Shown here: positions 8,061-17,087 of the stretch, piece after piece | Position numbering within the stretch: position 1 is the stretch's first letter | Layout: every line of letters begins with the position of its first letter | DNA from: an uncultured Collinsella sp. | Lineage (GTDB): Bacteria > Actinomycetota > Coriobacteriia > Coriobacteriales > Coriobacteriaceae | Direction of reading: 5' to 3' | Assembly: GCA_900549715.1 (NCBI GenBank) | Contig: URPK01000002.1 | Coordinates: 179,362 to 243,361, forward strand | DNA length: 64,000 nt | Notes under the pieces: model-generated | Seen by the model: only the letters and a program-made list of their open reading frames with translations | Databases searched by the model: none | Told to the model about the DNA's origin: nothing | Translations under genes and position numbers: made by a program

Positions 8061-9641
8061 TTGAGTATCACGCCTCTCGATAGCATCCGCCGTGCCATCG
8101 CCCGCCGCAATGGCGTCGCCGACCCCGCCGTAGCGAGCAACGGCATCGCAAAGGCCCAGGGCGGACGCATCGAGAACGGCCTGTTCCCTGCCTCCCACAC
8201 GGCCGAAGAGCTCGCGCGCATCCAGGAGCTGAGCCAGCGCAACGCCGGCGGCCCCGACAGCAGCCAGGCCACGCGCCGTCGCCGTGAGCGCGATCGCCAA
8301 CCCGGCCCCATCCGCCGCATGGTCAATGCCTGGTGGAACCGCCTGCTCGGAGCCGTCTACGGCGGCGGCTTCTCCACGCAAGAAGCCGAGTACGAAGATC
8401 ACGCCACCCGTCGCGACTACCTTTGGAATACCCTGGGCACCGCCGTATGGGGCATGGCGTTTCCGCTGCTCACCATTGTGTCGACGCAGCTCGTGGGGGC
8501 CGAGGAAGCTGGCAAGTTCTCCATCGCCTTTGTCACCGGCACGCTCATCATGATCGCGTGCAACTATGGCGTGCGCAACTTTCAGGTCTCGGACATCGAC
8601 GAAACGACGTCCTTTGCCTCTTACCAGCTCAACCGCTGGCTTTGCGGAGCGCTCGCCCTAGGCTGCGGCCTCATGTACAGCAGCGCCCGCGGCTACGATG
8701 CGCAGATGGCGACGATCGGCCTGGGCGTCTACCTCTATAAGGTAATCGATGGCATCGCCGACGTGTACGAGGGCCGCCTGCAGCAGGCCGACAAGCTCTA
8801 TTTGGCCGGCATGAGCCAAACGCTGCGTTCCGCCGGCGTCATCGCAGTCTTTAGCGTGGCGCTGTTCCTCACGCGCAGCATGCCCATCGCGGCTATGGCC
8901 ATGGGTGTTACCGCGATTGCCTCGCTCGTGCTGGTCACCGCCCCGCTCGCCCTGCTCGAAACCGAAAAATCGCGCCGCGTGAGCCTGCGCGAGGCTGGCC
9001 ACCTGTTTATCCAGTGCGCCCCGCTCTTTGGTGCGCTGTTCCTGTTCAACCTAATCGAGAGCATGCCCAAGTTCGTGATGGAAGGCACGCTGGCCTACAA
9101 ATATCAGCTGTACTTTAATGCACTGTTTTTTCCGGCGCAGGCAATTTTGTTGAGCATTGGATTTATCTATAAACCGCAGCTCCTGCGTCTGTCGAGCATT
9201 TGGGCAAATCCGCGCAAGCGTCGCCGCTTTGACCTGATTATTGTTGCCGTTATGGCACTGATTGTGGTCATTACCGGAGCGTGCGCCGCATTTATGGCAG
9301 GCCCCGGCATCCCTATCATGAGCTTTATGTACGGCCTTAGCTTTGAGCGCTACCGCACGCTGGCACTGCTGATGGTTGTCGCCGGCGGCGTCACCGCGGC
9401 CATCGACTTTCTCTACGCCATCATCACGGTGCTGCGCCATGCCGGCGACGTCACCAAAATCTACCTGATCTGCTTCGCCGTAAGCGTAGTGCTGCCGGTG
9501 ATCCTGATCAACCTGCTGGGTCTGATGGGCGCCGTGGTGAGCTACCTAGCCATCATGGCCCTACTCCTGGTGCTGCTGATTATCGAATACGCCCACATCC
9601 GCCAACGCATCGAGCGCGACCGCAACCCGTACGGCGCCTAA
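8061..9641 (+). CDS. polysaccharide flippase-like multispanning membrane protein
   Basis: A 526-residue protein with about 115 mostly hydrophilic N-terminal residues followed by roughly 12 hydrophobic segments, the layout of Wzx/MATE-like lipid-linked polysaccharide exporters (MOP superfamily). This is judged from hydropathy and general look, not from a diagnostic motif. The start is TTG 8061, chosen because GGAGAAAGG lies 7-17 bases upstream and no in-frame ATG nearby has a better site. No glycan-synthesis cluster surrounds it, so its cargo is unknown. The long hydrophilic N-terminal extension is atypical for Wzx. Confidence 0.7.
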   Translation: MSITPLDSIRRAIARRNGVADPAVASNGIAKAQGGRIENGLFPASHTAEELARIQELSQRNAGGPDSSQATRRRRERDRQPGPIRRMVNAWWNRLLGAVYGGGFSTQEAEYEDHATRRDYLWNTLGTAVWGMAFPLLTIVSTQLVGAEEAGKFSIAFVTGTLIMIACNYGVRNFQVSDIDETTSFASYQLNRWLCGALALGCGLMYSSARGYDAQMATIGLGVYLYKVIDGIADVYEGRLQQADKLYLAGMSQTLRSAGVIAVFSVALFLTRSMPIAAMAMGVTAIASLVLVTAPLALLETEKSRRVSLREAGHLFIQCAPLFGALFLFNLIESMPKFVMEGTLAYKYQLYFNALFFPAQAILLSIGFIYKPQLLRLSSIWANPRKRRRFDLIIVAVMALIVVITGACAAFMAGPGIPIMSFMYGLSFERYRTLALLMVVAGGVTAAIDFLYAIITVLRHAGDVTKIYLICFAVSVVLPVILINLLGLMGAVVSYLAIMALLLVLLIIEYAHIRQRIERDRNPYGA

Positions 9642-9653
9642 TTGGCGCAATGG

Positions 9654-9987
9654 GGGGTCTCGTTGCGGACGATTTGTGACACGCAAAACTAAGTGAGTAG
9701 ACTTTTGCCGAATCCCTGACCACACCGGCAAAACACAAGTCAGTGACCTGCGGTTTTGTTGAGGCAAATTTGCCGGCTGCTCGGCATTTCCAAAAAAGTC
9801 TACTCACTTAGCCAGCGGGCAGCCAAAAAAGAACCGTCGCAACGTCGTTTGACTCCGTTGCGATGGTTTTTCGAGCATTTTCGCACTGCCGAGGACGCAG
9901 ACGCTCCTCATTTCTCGCGCTTACCGAGCAAGAAGGCGCTATTCTCCGAAAGTAGTCAAAAAAGCTCCGTCCCAAATTAGCTACCCT
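9654..9987. repeat. roughly 330-bp structured dispersed repeat, copy 1
   Basis: Fills the space between the flippase (right-facing) and the phosphoesterase (left-facing). It runs from GGGGTCTCGTTGCGGAC to CAAATTAGCTACCCT. Inside is a perfect 18-bp inverted repeat, CTAAGTGAGTAGACTTTT at 9689-9706 with its complement at 9794-9811, extended by TGCCGA/TCGGCA. A clearly related copy is at 12758-13029. No coding frame is evident. Confidence 0.8.
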
Positions 9988-9996
9988 TTGCACCGA

Positions 9997-10836
9997 TTAT
10001 TCGCCTGGGTTGATGTTCGCATAGAACTCGGCGCCGTCATCAAGGCGCAGGATACCGACGCGGCCGAACTCGGAGCCGGTGGCGGCGGCGCAGTCGATAT
10101 CGATGCGATCGGGCACGCCGGCGGTATCCTCGCCACCCAGGCGCACAATCTGCCCGCGGCCCGACTCCTCATCGAGCCCCGCCAGGCCGCCAACCTCGCA
10201 ATAGCGCCCAAGCGACACCGTGGGCGTGTGGCCGCTCACCACGACCGGGCCCTCGCCCTCGGCAGAAAGCAGTCCCGTCGGCGCATCCCAATAGCCGTGA
10301 CGAATCCACAGCAGGTCATCGGACGACTGCACCGCGAGCATCTGCTGCAGCAGCTCGCGATCGGCACCCACCGCTCCGACGCCATCGGCACAATCGACGC
10401 CATGCTCAAGTAAAAACGCGCGCGCCGCCTTCATCTCGATTCCAGCATGTACCAGCAGATACGGGCGCTCCTCGGTCTCGACCACCGCGTAGAGCGGCAG
10501 CGCGGCCATCCATCGCACGAGCTCCTCGTATGCCTCAAATTCCATGTCGTTGAGCTGCTCGCGCGTCGTCCAGCCACCGTTGATATCCCAGGTCTCGGCA
10601 TCGAGCGGATCCTGGCCAATGATGGCATCGAGCATGATCTGCTCGTGATTGCCCTTGAGAACGCGGGCGTTAGGCAGCGAGCGCACGAGCTTAATAACGC
10701 CGACCGGATCGGGCCCGCGATCAATCATGTCGCCCAGCACGTACAGCGTGTCGTCGGACGCCAGCGAAATCTTAGACAGGGCCTCGTCAAGCGCACGCAC
10801 GTGCCCGTGAGCATCAGATGTCACATAGATCGCCAT
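9997..10836 (-). CDS. metallophosphoesterase (PPP-type protein phosphatase family)
   Basis: A 279-residue calcineurin-like phosphoesterase. The PPP metal-site motifs appear in order: SDAHGH (residues 7-12), GDMIDRGPDP (about 35-44) and GNHEQ (about 62-66), with HAGIE and SGHTPT-type His motifs later. Such proteins are serine/threonine phosphatases or Ap4A-type hydrolases; the substrate cannot be told here. It has its own upstream region and faces the flippase across repeat copy 1. Confidence 0.85.
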   Translation of the reverse strand: MAIYVTSDAHGHVRALDEALSKISLASDDTLYVLGDMIDRGPDPVGVIKLVRSLPNARVLKGNHEQIMLDAIIGQDPLDAETWDINGGWTTREQLNDMEFEAYEELVRWMAALPLYAVVETEERPYLLVHAGIEMKAARAFLLEHGVDCADGVGAVGADRELLQQMLAVQSSDDLLWIRHGYWDAPTGLLSAEGEGPVVVSGHTPTVSLGRYCEVGGLAGLDEESGRGQIVRLGGEDTAGVPDRIDIDCAAATGSEFGRVGILRLDDGAEFYANINPGE

Positions 10837-11089
10837 GGTACGCCTCTCCTTGCATTGCGGCCAAAGCCCGGCGCCGCAACTAAAACTTCAAGTTGAACTT
10901 AAACGTTACCCATTGTACTCCGTTGCAATAAAGCTGGAAAGGGTTTCCGAGCAGAGGCAAAGACGGCAGCCGTCTATGACGATATCGCGCACGCCCGCAA
11001 TCCAACCCCATAAACCCACCATCTTTGGGTACAAATAACCGCAGACAACTAACCGTGCCACGCCAACCACCCAGGAGCGGACACCATCC

Positions 11090-12691
11090 ATGAACCAGAT
11101 CCTTCTTTTTATCGGCCTCGTCATCATTTTGTGCCTGACCATCAAACCCGTCGGCAAAAAGCTCCCCTTCCCCACCCTGCTTATCTTTATCGCGCTCGGC
11201 ATGCTGTTGGGCGTCAACGGCCCGGCGCATATCGACTTTAGCGACTACGCACTCACCGAAACCGTCTGCAGCACGGCGCTATTGTTCATCATGTTCTACG
11301 GCGGCTTTAACACCAACATAGACCGCGCCAAGCCCGTCGCCGCGCCGGCGGTGCTGCTGAGCACGCTCGGCGTCGTCATCACCGCAGGCATCACCGGCGT
11401 GTTCGCCCACTTTGTGCTGGGCTTCGACTGGATCGGCGGCCTGCTGCTGGGCTCGGTCGTGGCGTCGACCGACGCGGCGAGCGTCTTTAGCGTGCTGCGC
11501 GAGCACAACCTGTCGCTAAAGGGCGGCACCGACTCGCTGCTCGAGGTCGAATCGGGCTCCAACGACCCCGTCGCCTACATGCTCACCGCGGTACTCGCCA
11601 CCCTCGCGGCGGGTGGCAACATCGACATTCCCGTGCTGCTGGCCAAGCAGATCATCCTGGGCGTGGGGCTGGGCCTTGCCATCGGCTGGATATCCAGCCG
11701 CCTGATTGAGCGCGCACACGCAACGGCCGAGGGCGCGCAGACTATCTTTTTGTTCGCCGTGGCGATCGTCGCCTACGCACTGCCGAGCTACCTGGGCGGC
11801 AACGGCTTTTTGGCCGTATACCTGGCAGGCATTGTGCTGGGCGCGAGCGACATCACCGGCAAGGTCGAGATGGCGCACTTCTTTGACACCCTTACCGAGA
11901 TGGCCGAGATGACGATCTTCTTCTTGCTCGGCCTGCTCGTCACGCCCGCGCGCCTGCCGCAAATGCTGCTACCCGGCCTGGCGCTCATGGCGTTTATGCT
12001 CTTTGCGAGCCGCCCCATCGCCGTCGGTCTGCTGCTGGCGCCCTTTAAGACGAGCCCTCGCCAGGTTGCGCTCGTAAGCTGGGCGGGCTTGCGCGGCGCG
12101 GCTTCGGTCGTCTTTAGCCTCTTTGCTGTGGTGGCCGGCGTTCCCGGCGGACACGACCTATTTGACCTGGTGTTTGTGATTGCCGTATCGAGCATTGTGG
12201 TGCAGGGTTCGCTACTGCCGGCGGTGGCGAAGAAACTCGATATGATCGATGCGGCCGGCGACGTGCGCCGCACCTTTAACGACTACCGCGACGAGGACGG
12301 CATGTCGTTTGTAAAGCTCAAGGTGGGCGCTGGCCATCCGTTTGCCGGGCGCTCGCTCGCCGATATTGGCAGCGCGACGGACATGCTCGTGGTCTTGGTG
12401 CTGCGCGACGGGGCGCACCCGGTACTGCCCAACGGCGATACCGTCATCGAGGAAGGCGACCTTCTGGTGATGGCAGCCCCAACGTTCGAAGAGCGTGCCG
12501 AGGTTACGCTGCGCGAGGTCACCGTGACGCCCCACGGTCGCCTGGCCGGTCAGCGCCTGCGCGACGTGCCGCAGGGCAAGCACCCGTTTATCGTGGTGAT
12601 GCTCAAGCGCGAAGGCCAAACGATCATCCCCGACGGCGACACCCTCATATACGCCGGCGACGAAGCCGTCATCGCCACGCTGTCGTCGTAG
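11090..12691 (+). CDS. potassium/proton antiporter with two C-terminal TrkA_C domains
   Basis: A 533-residue CPA1-type cation/proton antiporter, like NhaP2/CvrA. The first ~390 residues are multispanning (hydrophobic start at residue 4, acidic GSVVASTDAASVFSV and ESGSNDPVAYMLT motifs characteristic of the family). Two TrkA_C (RCK_C) ligand-binding domains follow: about 400-460 (KLKVGAGHPFAGRSLADIG) and 475-533 (HGRLAGQRLRDVPQG). These usually sense nucleotides and gate K+ efflux. The start follows AGGAG at somewhat long spacing. Confidence 0.88.
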   Translation: MNQILLFIGLVIILCLTIKPVGKKLPFPTLLIFIALGMLLGVNGPAHIDFSDYALTETVCSTALLFIMFYGGFNTNIDRAKPVAAPAVLLSTLGVVITAGITGVFAHFVLGFDWIGGLLLGSVVASTDAASVFSVLREHNLSLKGGTDSLLEVESGSNDPVAYMLTAVLATLAAGGNIDIPVLLAKQIILGVGLGLAIGWISSRLIERAHATAEGAQTIFLFAVAIVAYALPSYLGGNGFLAVYLAGIVLGASDITGKVEMAHFFDTLTEMAEMTIFFLLGLLVTPARLPQMLLPGLALMAFMLFASRPIAVGLLLAPFKTSPRQVALVSWAGLRGAASVVFSLFAVVAGVPGGHDLFDLVFVIAVSSIVVQGSLLPAVAKKLDMIDAAGDVRRTFNDYRDEDGMSFVKLKVGAGHPFAGRSLADIGSATDMLVVLVLRDGAHPVLPNGDTVIEEGDLLVMAAPTFEERAEVTLREVTVTPHGRLAGQRLRDVPQGKHPFIVVMLKREGQTIIPDGDTLIYAGDEAVIATLSS

Positions 12692-12757
12692 CGGGCAGGG
12701 GTAGTTAAAAGAAACACGTCCCGAATTGGCTATATTTGAGCATAAATCGCCCCGGCT

Positions 12758-13029
12758 GGGGTCTCGTTGCGGACACATTAGCGTCTCTCAAAACTAAGTG
12801 AGTAGACTTTTGCCGAATCGCCGACCACGTCACCAAAGCATAAGTCTGTGACCTGCGGGTTTGTTGAAGCAAATTTGTCGGGTGCTCAGGATTTCCAATA
12901 AAGCCTACTCACTTAGCCAGCGTGCAGTCAAAATAGAACGGTCGCGAGCTCATTAGACTCCATTGCGACGGTTTATCGTTCATCTTCGCGCAGCCGCGGG
13001 TGCAGACGCCCCGTCTCAAATTAGCTACC
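12758..13029. repeat. roughly 270-bp structured dispersed repeat, copy 2
   Basis: Same order of blocks as 9654-9987: GGGGTCTCGTTGCGGAC, CTAAGTGAGTAGACTTTTGCCGAATC (in part, at 12794-12811), CAAATTTG, the complementary CTACTCACTTAG arm (to 12916), and the end CAAATTAGCTACCCT. It is shorter by an internal deletion near the right end. It lies between the antiporter and the 3' end of the BREX operon. Confidence 0.8.
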
Positions 13030-13221
13030 CTAGCCATCGTCGACAGCAAAGTCGCGGAGGTCGAGGCCTTCGCGCTCGGCTCGGACCAGGAGCTCTTGAG
13101 GCGACTCGTCCTCGATATCCATCACATCGAGCATAGCGGCCGGAAAGCCCGCGCCCGCCGCACTCCCCGCACGGTCGAGCAGGCTCTCGCGCAGCTGGTC
13201 CACATCGACTTCGATCTTCAT
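13030..13221 (-). CDS. small acidic protein of unknown function at the end of the BREX operon
   Basis: A 63-residue acidic protein (MKIEVDVDQLRESLLDRAG at the N-terminus) with no recognised domain. It is likely real: ATG 13221 follows GCAGGAGGTTTCACC, an excellent ribosome-binding site, and it starts 27 bp after the stop of the 450-residue gene in the same direction. Its stop abuts repeat copy 2. It could be a small partner or antitoxin-like protein of the upstream gene; no evidence decides this. Confidence 0.6.
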   Translation of the reverse strand: MKIEVDVDQLRESLLDRAGSAAGAGFPAAMLDVMDIEDESPQELLVRAEREGLDLRDFAVDDG

Positions 13222-13248
13222 GGTGAAACCTCCTGCAAGATCAGGCCC

Positions 13249-14601
13249 TTACTCGTCAGTGCCGAGTTCATCCACGGCAGCGACAAAAGCCGCCGCTTGC
13301 TTTTCGTCCATCCGAGTGGCCAGACGCCCCACGGGCTCATCGTAGGCAAACTGCACCTTATCGATAAAGCAATCCCAAGCACGCTCATCCACACGCACGG
13401 CGGCCTCGCAGTACTGGCCGAGCTTTTTGAGTCCATACCAAAACGCATTCACATGGCGTGCGGGATCCTCGTCCAGCACACCATCGTAGCGCCGTCCGTT
13501 AAACTCGCGCATGCGCGCCACGGCAACCTCGAGTGAGTCGCCGCCGTCGGCCGAAGCCTCGTCCACAAGCTCGGGAATCGCAACTTCGCGCCGAACATTG
13601 TGCCTGGTAGCACCGTCGTACTCGCCCACCAACACGTCTTCGTCAAACCGATCATCGTAGTCGAAATAACTACTGCCGCGGCAAATCCCATGCGGCGAAC
13701 CGGCACCAAAGGCACAGAACAACCCGCCGTCGGCAACAACGCGCCTATAGGTCTCAAACGACTTCTTAACCTGAGCGAGCAACTCGAAAAGCCCTCCGGC
13801 ATCGCACCCCGTCTCACACGTAATGCAAACAGGCCCCGGCAACGACACCGGCTCCACCGTGCTCCCCGCAACGCGGGCGGCACGCTCGGCCCGATACGCT
13901 TGGGCCGCCAAGCGCGCTCGCTGCGCAGCACCGCGCACATTAGTAAGCTCACGCTCCAGCGCCACGTCGCCGGCAACATCGCCAGCAAACCCGCCAGCAT
14001 CCCGCGGCCCGGTCGCACTCAGCTCGGACTCAAACGTCGCCGTAATCATGCCGGCAAGGTCCGTTGTATCGGCGGCACAACGCAGCTGCTCCAACTGCGT
14101 GCACAGCAGATCGGCATCCAGGGGCGCGGCATCCACAACGTGCACGTTACTCAGACGCGCCGCGCCCTGCAGCACCAAAGCCCCCGCAGCATCGTACGCC
14201 GCACGAACCCTGTCCGCCGTATTGGCACGCAGCTTTACCTCGATAAACGCAAGCGTCTGCTCCAGACGAGCCAACAGCTCAGCCTTGTCCTCCATACGCA
14301 AAAAGGCAGCGTAGCGCCGCTCCATCTGCAACGGGCCCACAACGCCTACCTGTTTGCGAGCGCGCGCAAGAGAATCAAATTCAACGCGGCGTACATACCC
14401 GTCAACGGCCCGCACGGCAGACTCACGCGCAGCACGCTCGGCAGCCTCGACGCCCCCGATCACGCCCAGCAGCTCGCGGGAGCGCGCCTTGCGCAATAAC
14501 TCCCCGCGATCGTACTGCTCAAGCGCCGTCTGACGCTTGGCTACCGACTCAAAGCCAAAGAGCTCATCGAGCAGCTCGCCAACAGAACGTTCTTCCGCCA
14601 T
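13249..14601 (-). CDS. uncharacterised 450-residue protein in the BREX operon
   Basis: Function not recognised. The first ~170 residues and 215-245 are Ala/Arg/Glu-rich and look helical or coiled-coil. A central Cys-containing strand (VCITCETGCDAGG, about 258-270) leads into a segment with Phe, Gly and acidic runs (FGAGSPHGICRGSSYFDYDD, near 300). The C-terminus is acidic. ATG 14601 follows GAGGAGGCCTTGCC. It lies 93 bp downstream of brxL in the same direction and has host-like composition. It is not one of the standard six type 1 BREX genes, so it is a candidate accessory subunit or effector. Confidence 0.65.
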   Translation of the reverse strand: MAEERSVGELLDELFGFESVAKRQTALEQYDRGELLRKARSRELLGVIGGVEAAERAARESAVRAVDGYVRRVEFDSLARARKQVGVVGPLQMERRYAAFLRMEDKAELLARLEQTLAFIEVKLRANTADRVRAAYDAAGALVLQGAARLSNVHVVDAAPLDADLLCTQLEQLRCAADTTDLAGMITATFESELSATGPRDAGGFAGDVAGDVALERELTNVRGAAQRARLAAQAYRAERAARVAGSTVEPVSLPGPVCITCETGCDAGGLFELLAQVKKSFETYRRVVADGGLFCAFGAGSPHGICRGSSYFDYDDRFDEDVLVGEYDGATRHNVRREVAIPELVDEASADGGDSLEVAVARMREFNGRRYDGVLDEDPARHVNAFWYGLKKLGQYCEAAVRVDERAWDCFIDKVQFAYDEPVGRLATRMDEKQAAAFVAAVDELGTDE

Positions 14602-14694
14602 GGCAAGGCCTCCTCACGCGCAGCACGCCAACATGCTCGCGGGCTCACGTGCGCATCAAACGTCTCGCGCACGCAAGCCCCCACGCTCGCATCC

Positions 14695-17076
14695 CTACAG
14701 ATCCAGCGCCTTCTTCGCAGCATCGACCGGGTCGCCATCCATGTAGAACACCGGGCTCAACCCCGAGATAATCTCGGACGAAACGCTCTGCAGGCCCGCG
14801 ATGGCGCTCAGCGGCAATATCACGCGCTTGGCGCCAGCGTTTTTGGCCACGCGCATAATGTCCTCGAGACCGCGAATCTCGTCCATAGAACCCGACATGC
14901 GCAAGATGCCCGGAACCGCCAGCGCGGACATCACCGGGCGGTTGCACGCCGCGGAGCACAGGCCCACAAACTCGGCAAGAGAGACCTCTTCGGACAGACC
15001 CTTGCTCTGCAGGTCGTTATAGAACAGCAGGTAGTCTTTTGAGCCAATGTGCATGCCCGGCGCCACACGGTTTGCCAGGTTCACAAAGTTGTCGAACGCG
15101 GCCTCCAGCGTATCGCGCACCGGTTTGTTAAAGGCAACGCCCTCGTGCTTAAACTTACACTCGCCGGCAACGGCCTTGTTCTCCAGCTTGTACACGGCAA
15201 CCTCGCCGCTCTGCGACCTGCCCACGCCAAACACGTGACCGGACAGCAGCGGGCCATCGGGAATCAGCGTATCCTCGGACTGCTCGGGCACGCGCACCAC
15301 GTGCACGTCCTGCGGATTGTCGGCATCCATATAGCCCAGGTTGACGTCGATAAACTCGACGCCCGCCATAATCTTGAGCTGCTCCTTTACGCGGCGACGG
15401 CCCTCGATGGCGTAGTCCAGCAGCCAACGAACGTCGTCCTTGTCCATAGCCTCGTCAGGGAACAGCAGCTTGGCCAGGCCGCTAAAGGACTTGCGCACGG
15501 CAATCTCGTCACGCTTGTTAAAGTCGCTGTTAAAGCGGAAGTAGCGGTCGATATGATGCGTGAAGTCCTTGCGGCGCATCTCCTTGCAAAACTCCGACAG
15601 GCAGTCGGTGATTAAGCCGTAATGCCCAGTCAGCAGGCTCGAGCGCATCTTGGGAATCTCCCAGCCCGGCAGGTAATAGTGGATACGGTCGAAAAAGGCC
15701 GAATCGTTGTTAAACTCCGGCGGGAACGGATCAAACAGGTGCGTGGTCTTAAGGACGTTTTGCACGGTGTCGTTGATGTTGCCCTCAAAGACCATGGAGG
15801 CATCAGCGTTAATCTGGTCGCGGCCGCGCGCGTAGCTGCCACTCGCCATATAGTCCTTCATGATCTGCACGGCGTTGGTGTCCTTAAAGCGCATGCCGGC
15901 GACCTCGTCGAACGTCACGCAATCCCAATGGCCCACCAAGCCCACGCGATCGGCGCGCATGGAGTTCATGCGGCCGAACAGGTTGGCCGTGGTGGTCTGC
16001 CCGCCCGAAAGCAAAATGGCGTAGGGCGAAACCTCTTTGTAGATATGGCTCTTGCCGGTGCCGCGGGGACCAAGCTCGCACAGATTGTAGTTGCGCTCGA
16101 TCAGCGGCACCATGCGCTCGATAAAGTGCAGGCGCTCCTTCTCCGAAAGCTCGCTGGGCTCATAGCCGGCAGAGCGCAGCAGCATGTTGAGCCACTCGTC
16201 GCGCGAGAAATACTGACGTTCCTCGATCATGGCGTCCAGGTCCAGGTTGGGCATCTGGATAGGCGTGAGCGACGCCACGCTAAACGGAGAGTCCTCGGGT
16301 CCGCGCTTTTTGCGCTTGGCCTTGGAGCGGCGCGGCGCATCGTCGCCAAAGACTTCCATGCCAAACTCGTCTTCCTCTTCCATGGGACGACGATACTCGA
16401 TGCTCATAATGCACCAAATACCACCCTGGAGAATCTTGGAATAGTCGCGCACGTACTCGGCCGGCATCACAAACGGCTCAATGGTCAGGTTGGCAAACGA
16501 CGCCACGTAGATGTCTTTGTACTCGTCGAGCTTGGCCGTCACCTTATCGATGATGGTAAAGCGACCCAGCTCGCGGATCTTGGACTTAATGCGCTCGGAC
16601 TCGTCGGGACGCACGTAGTTATCGGTGAGGATCTTGCGGATGCGCCCCAAGCCCTCCGCCACGGCTTCTTCGTCGTCGGTTGAGCAGTACATGCCCAGCA
16701 GGTACTCCAGCACAAAGGTAGGCACGTTGGCGCCACGCTTCATAAGGGCCGTCAGGTCCTTGCGCACGATCTTGCCGCCAAAGTGCTCGAGCAGCTTACC
16801 GTCCAGTACATCCATGTCGTAACCGTCGTCCTCGGGAGCCTCGGCCGCGGCCTGGGCATAGCCATCGGTCGAGGACTCGTCCTCGACGGGCACCTCGGCC
16901 TCGGCGGGCGCAGCGGTCTCCGTCGGCTCCGGGACAGGCACGGCCTCCGGAGCAGGCTCGGCAGTCTCAGCCTCCGGGGCAGGCACAACCTCCCCTACAG
17001 GCACCGCAGCCTGCACCGGCGCATTCACATCAATCGAGGGAACTTCCCACAGATCGTCGTCATGGCTATCAAACAT
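14695..17076 (-). CDS. brxL: BREX system Lon-like ATPase BrxL
   Basis: A 793-residue BrxL. An acidic Pro/Glu-rich N-terminal stretch (about 15-85) precedes the conserved body. The AAA+ P-loop is LGPRGTGKSHIYKEV near residue 335-350, with a Walker B-like VTFDEVAGMRF following. The C-terminal region resembles the Lon protease domain (GSMDEIRGLEDIM ... AKRVILPLSAIAG), but I cannot see a clean Ser-Lys dyad. BrxL oligomers bind DNA and are needed for phage exclusion in type 1 BREX. ATG 17076 is chosen because TAGGAG lies 8 bases upstream; GTG 17085 would overlap it. It starts 11 bp after pglZ ends. Confidence 0.93.
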   Translation of the reverse strand: MFDSHDDDLWEVPSIDVNAPVQAAVPVGEVVPAPEAETAEPAPEAVPVPEPTETAAPAEAEVPVEDESSTDGYAQAAAEAPEDDGYDMDVLDGKLLEHFGGKIVRKDLTALMKRGANVPTFVLEYLLGMYCSTDDEEAVAEGLGRIRKILTDNYVRPDESERIKSKIRELGRFTIIDKVTAKLDEYKDIYVASFANLTIEPFVMPAEYVRDYSKILQGGIWCIMSIEYRRPMEEEDEFGMEVFGDDAPRRSKAKRKKRGPEDSPFSVASLTPIQMPNLDLDAMIEERQYFSRDEWLNMLLRSAGYEPSELSEKERLHFIERMVPLIERNYNLCELGPRGTGKSHIYKEVSPYAILLSGGQTTTANLFGRMNSMRADRVGLVGHWDCVTFDEVAGMRFKDTNAVQIMKDYMASGSYARGRDQINADASMVFEGNINDTVQNVLKTTHLFDPFPPEFNNDSAFFDRIHYYLPGWEIPKMRSSLLTGHYGLITDCLSEFCKEMRRKDFTHHIDRYFRFNSDFNKRDEIAVRKSFSGLAKLLFPDEAMDKDDVRWLLDYAIEGRRRVKEQLKIMAGVEFIDVNLGYMDADNPQDVHVVRVPEQSEDTLIPDGPLLSGHVFGVGRSQSGEVAVYKLENKAVAGECKFKHEGVAFNKPVRDTLEAAFDNFVNLANRVAPGMHIGSKDYLLFYNDLQSKGLSEEVSLAEFVGLCSAACNRPVMSALAVPGILRMSGSMDEIRGLEDIMRVAKNAGAKRVILPLSAIAGLQSVSSEIISGLSPVFYMDGDPVDAAKKALDL

Positions 17077-17087
17077 AGGGCACACTC

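Noticed and set aside
10890..10910. Imperfect AACTTCAAGTTGAACTT palindrome as a MerR-type operator
   Set aside because: The arms do not match well enough and no MerR-type gene is adjacent.
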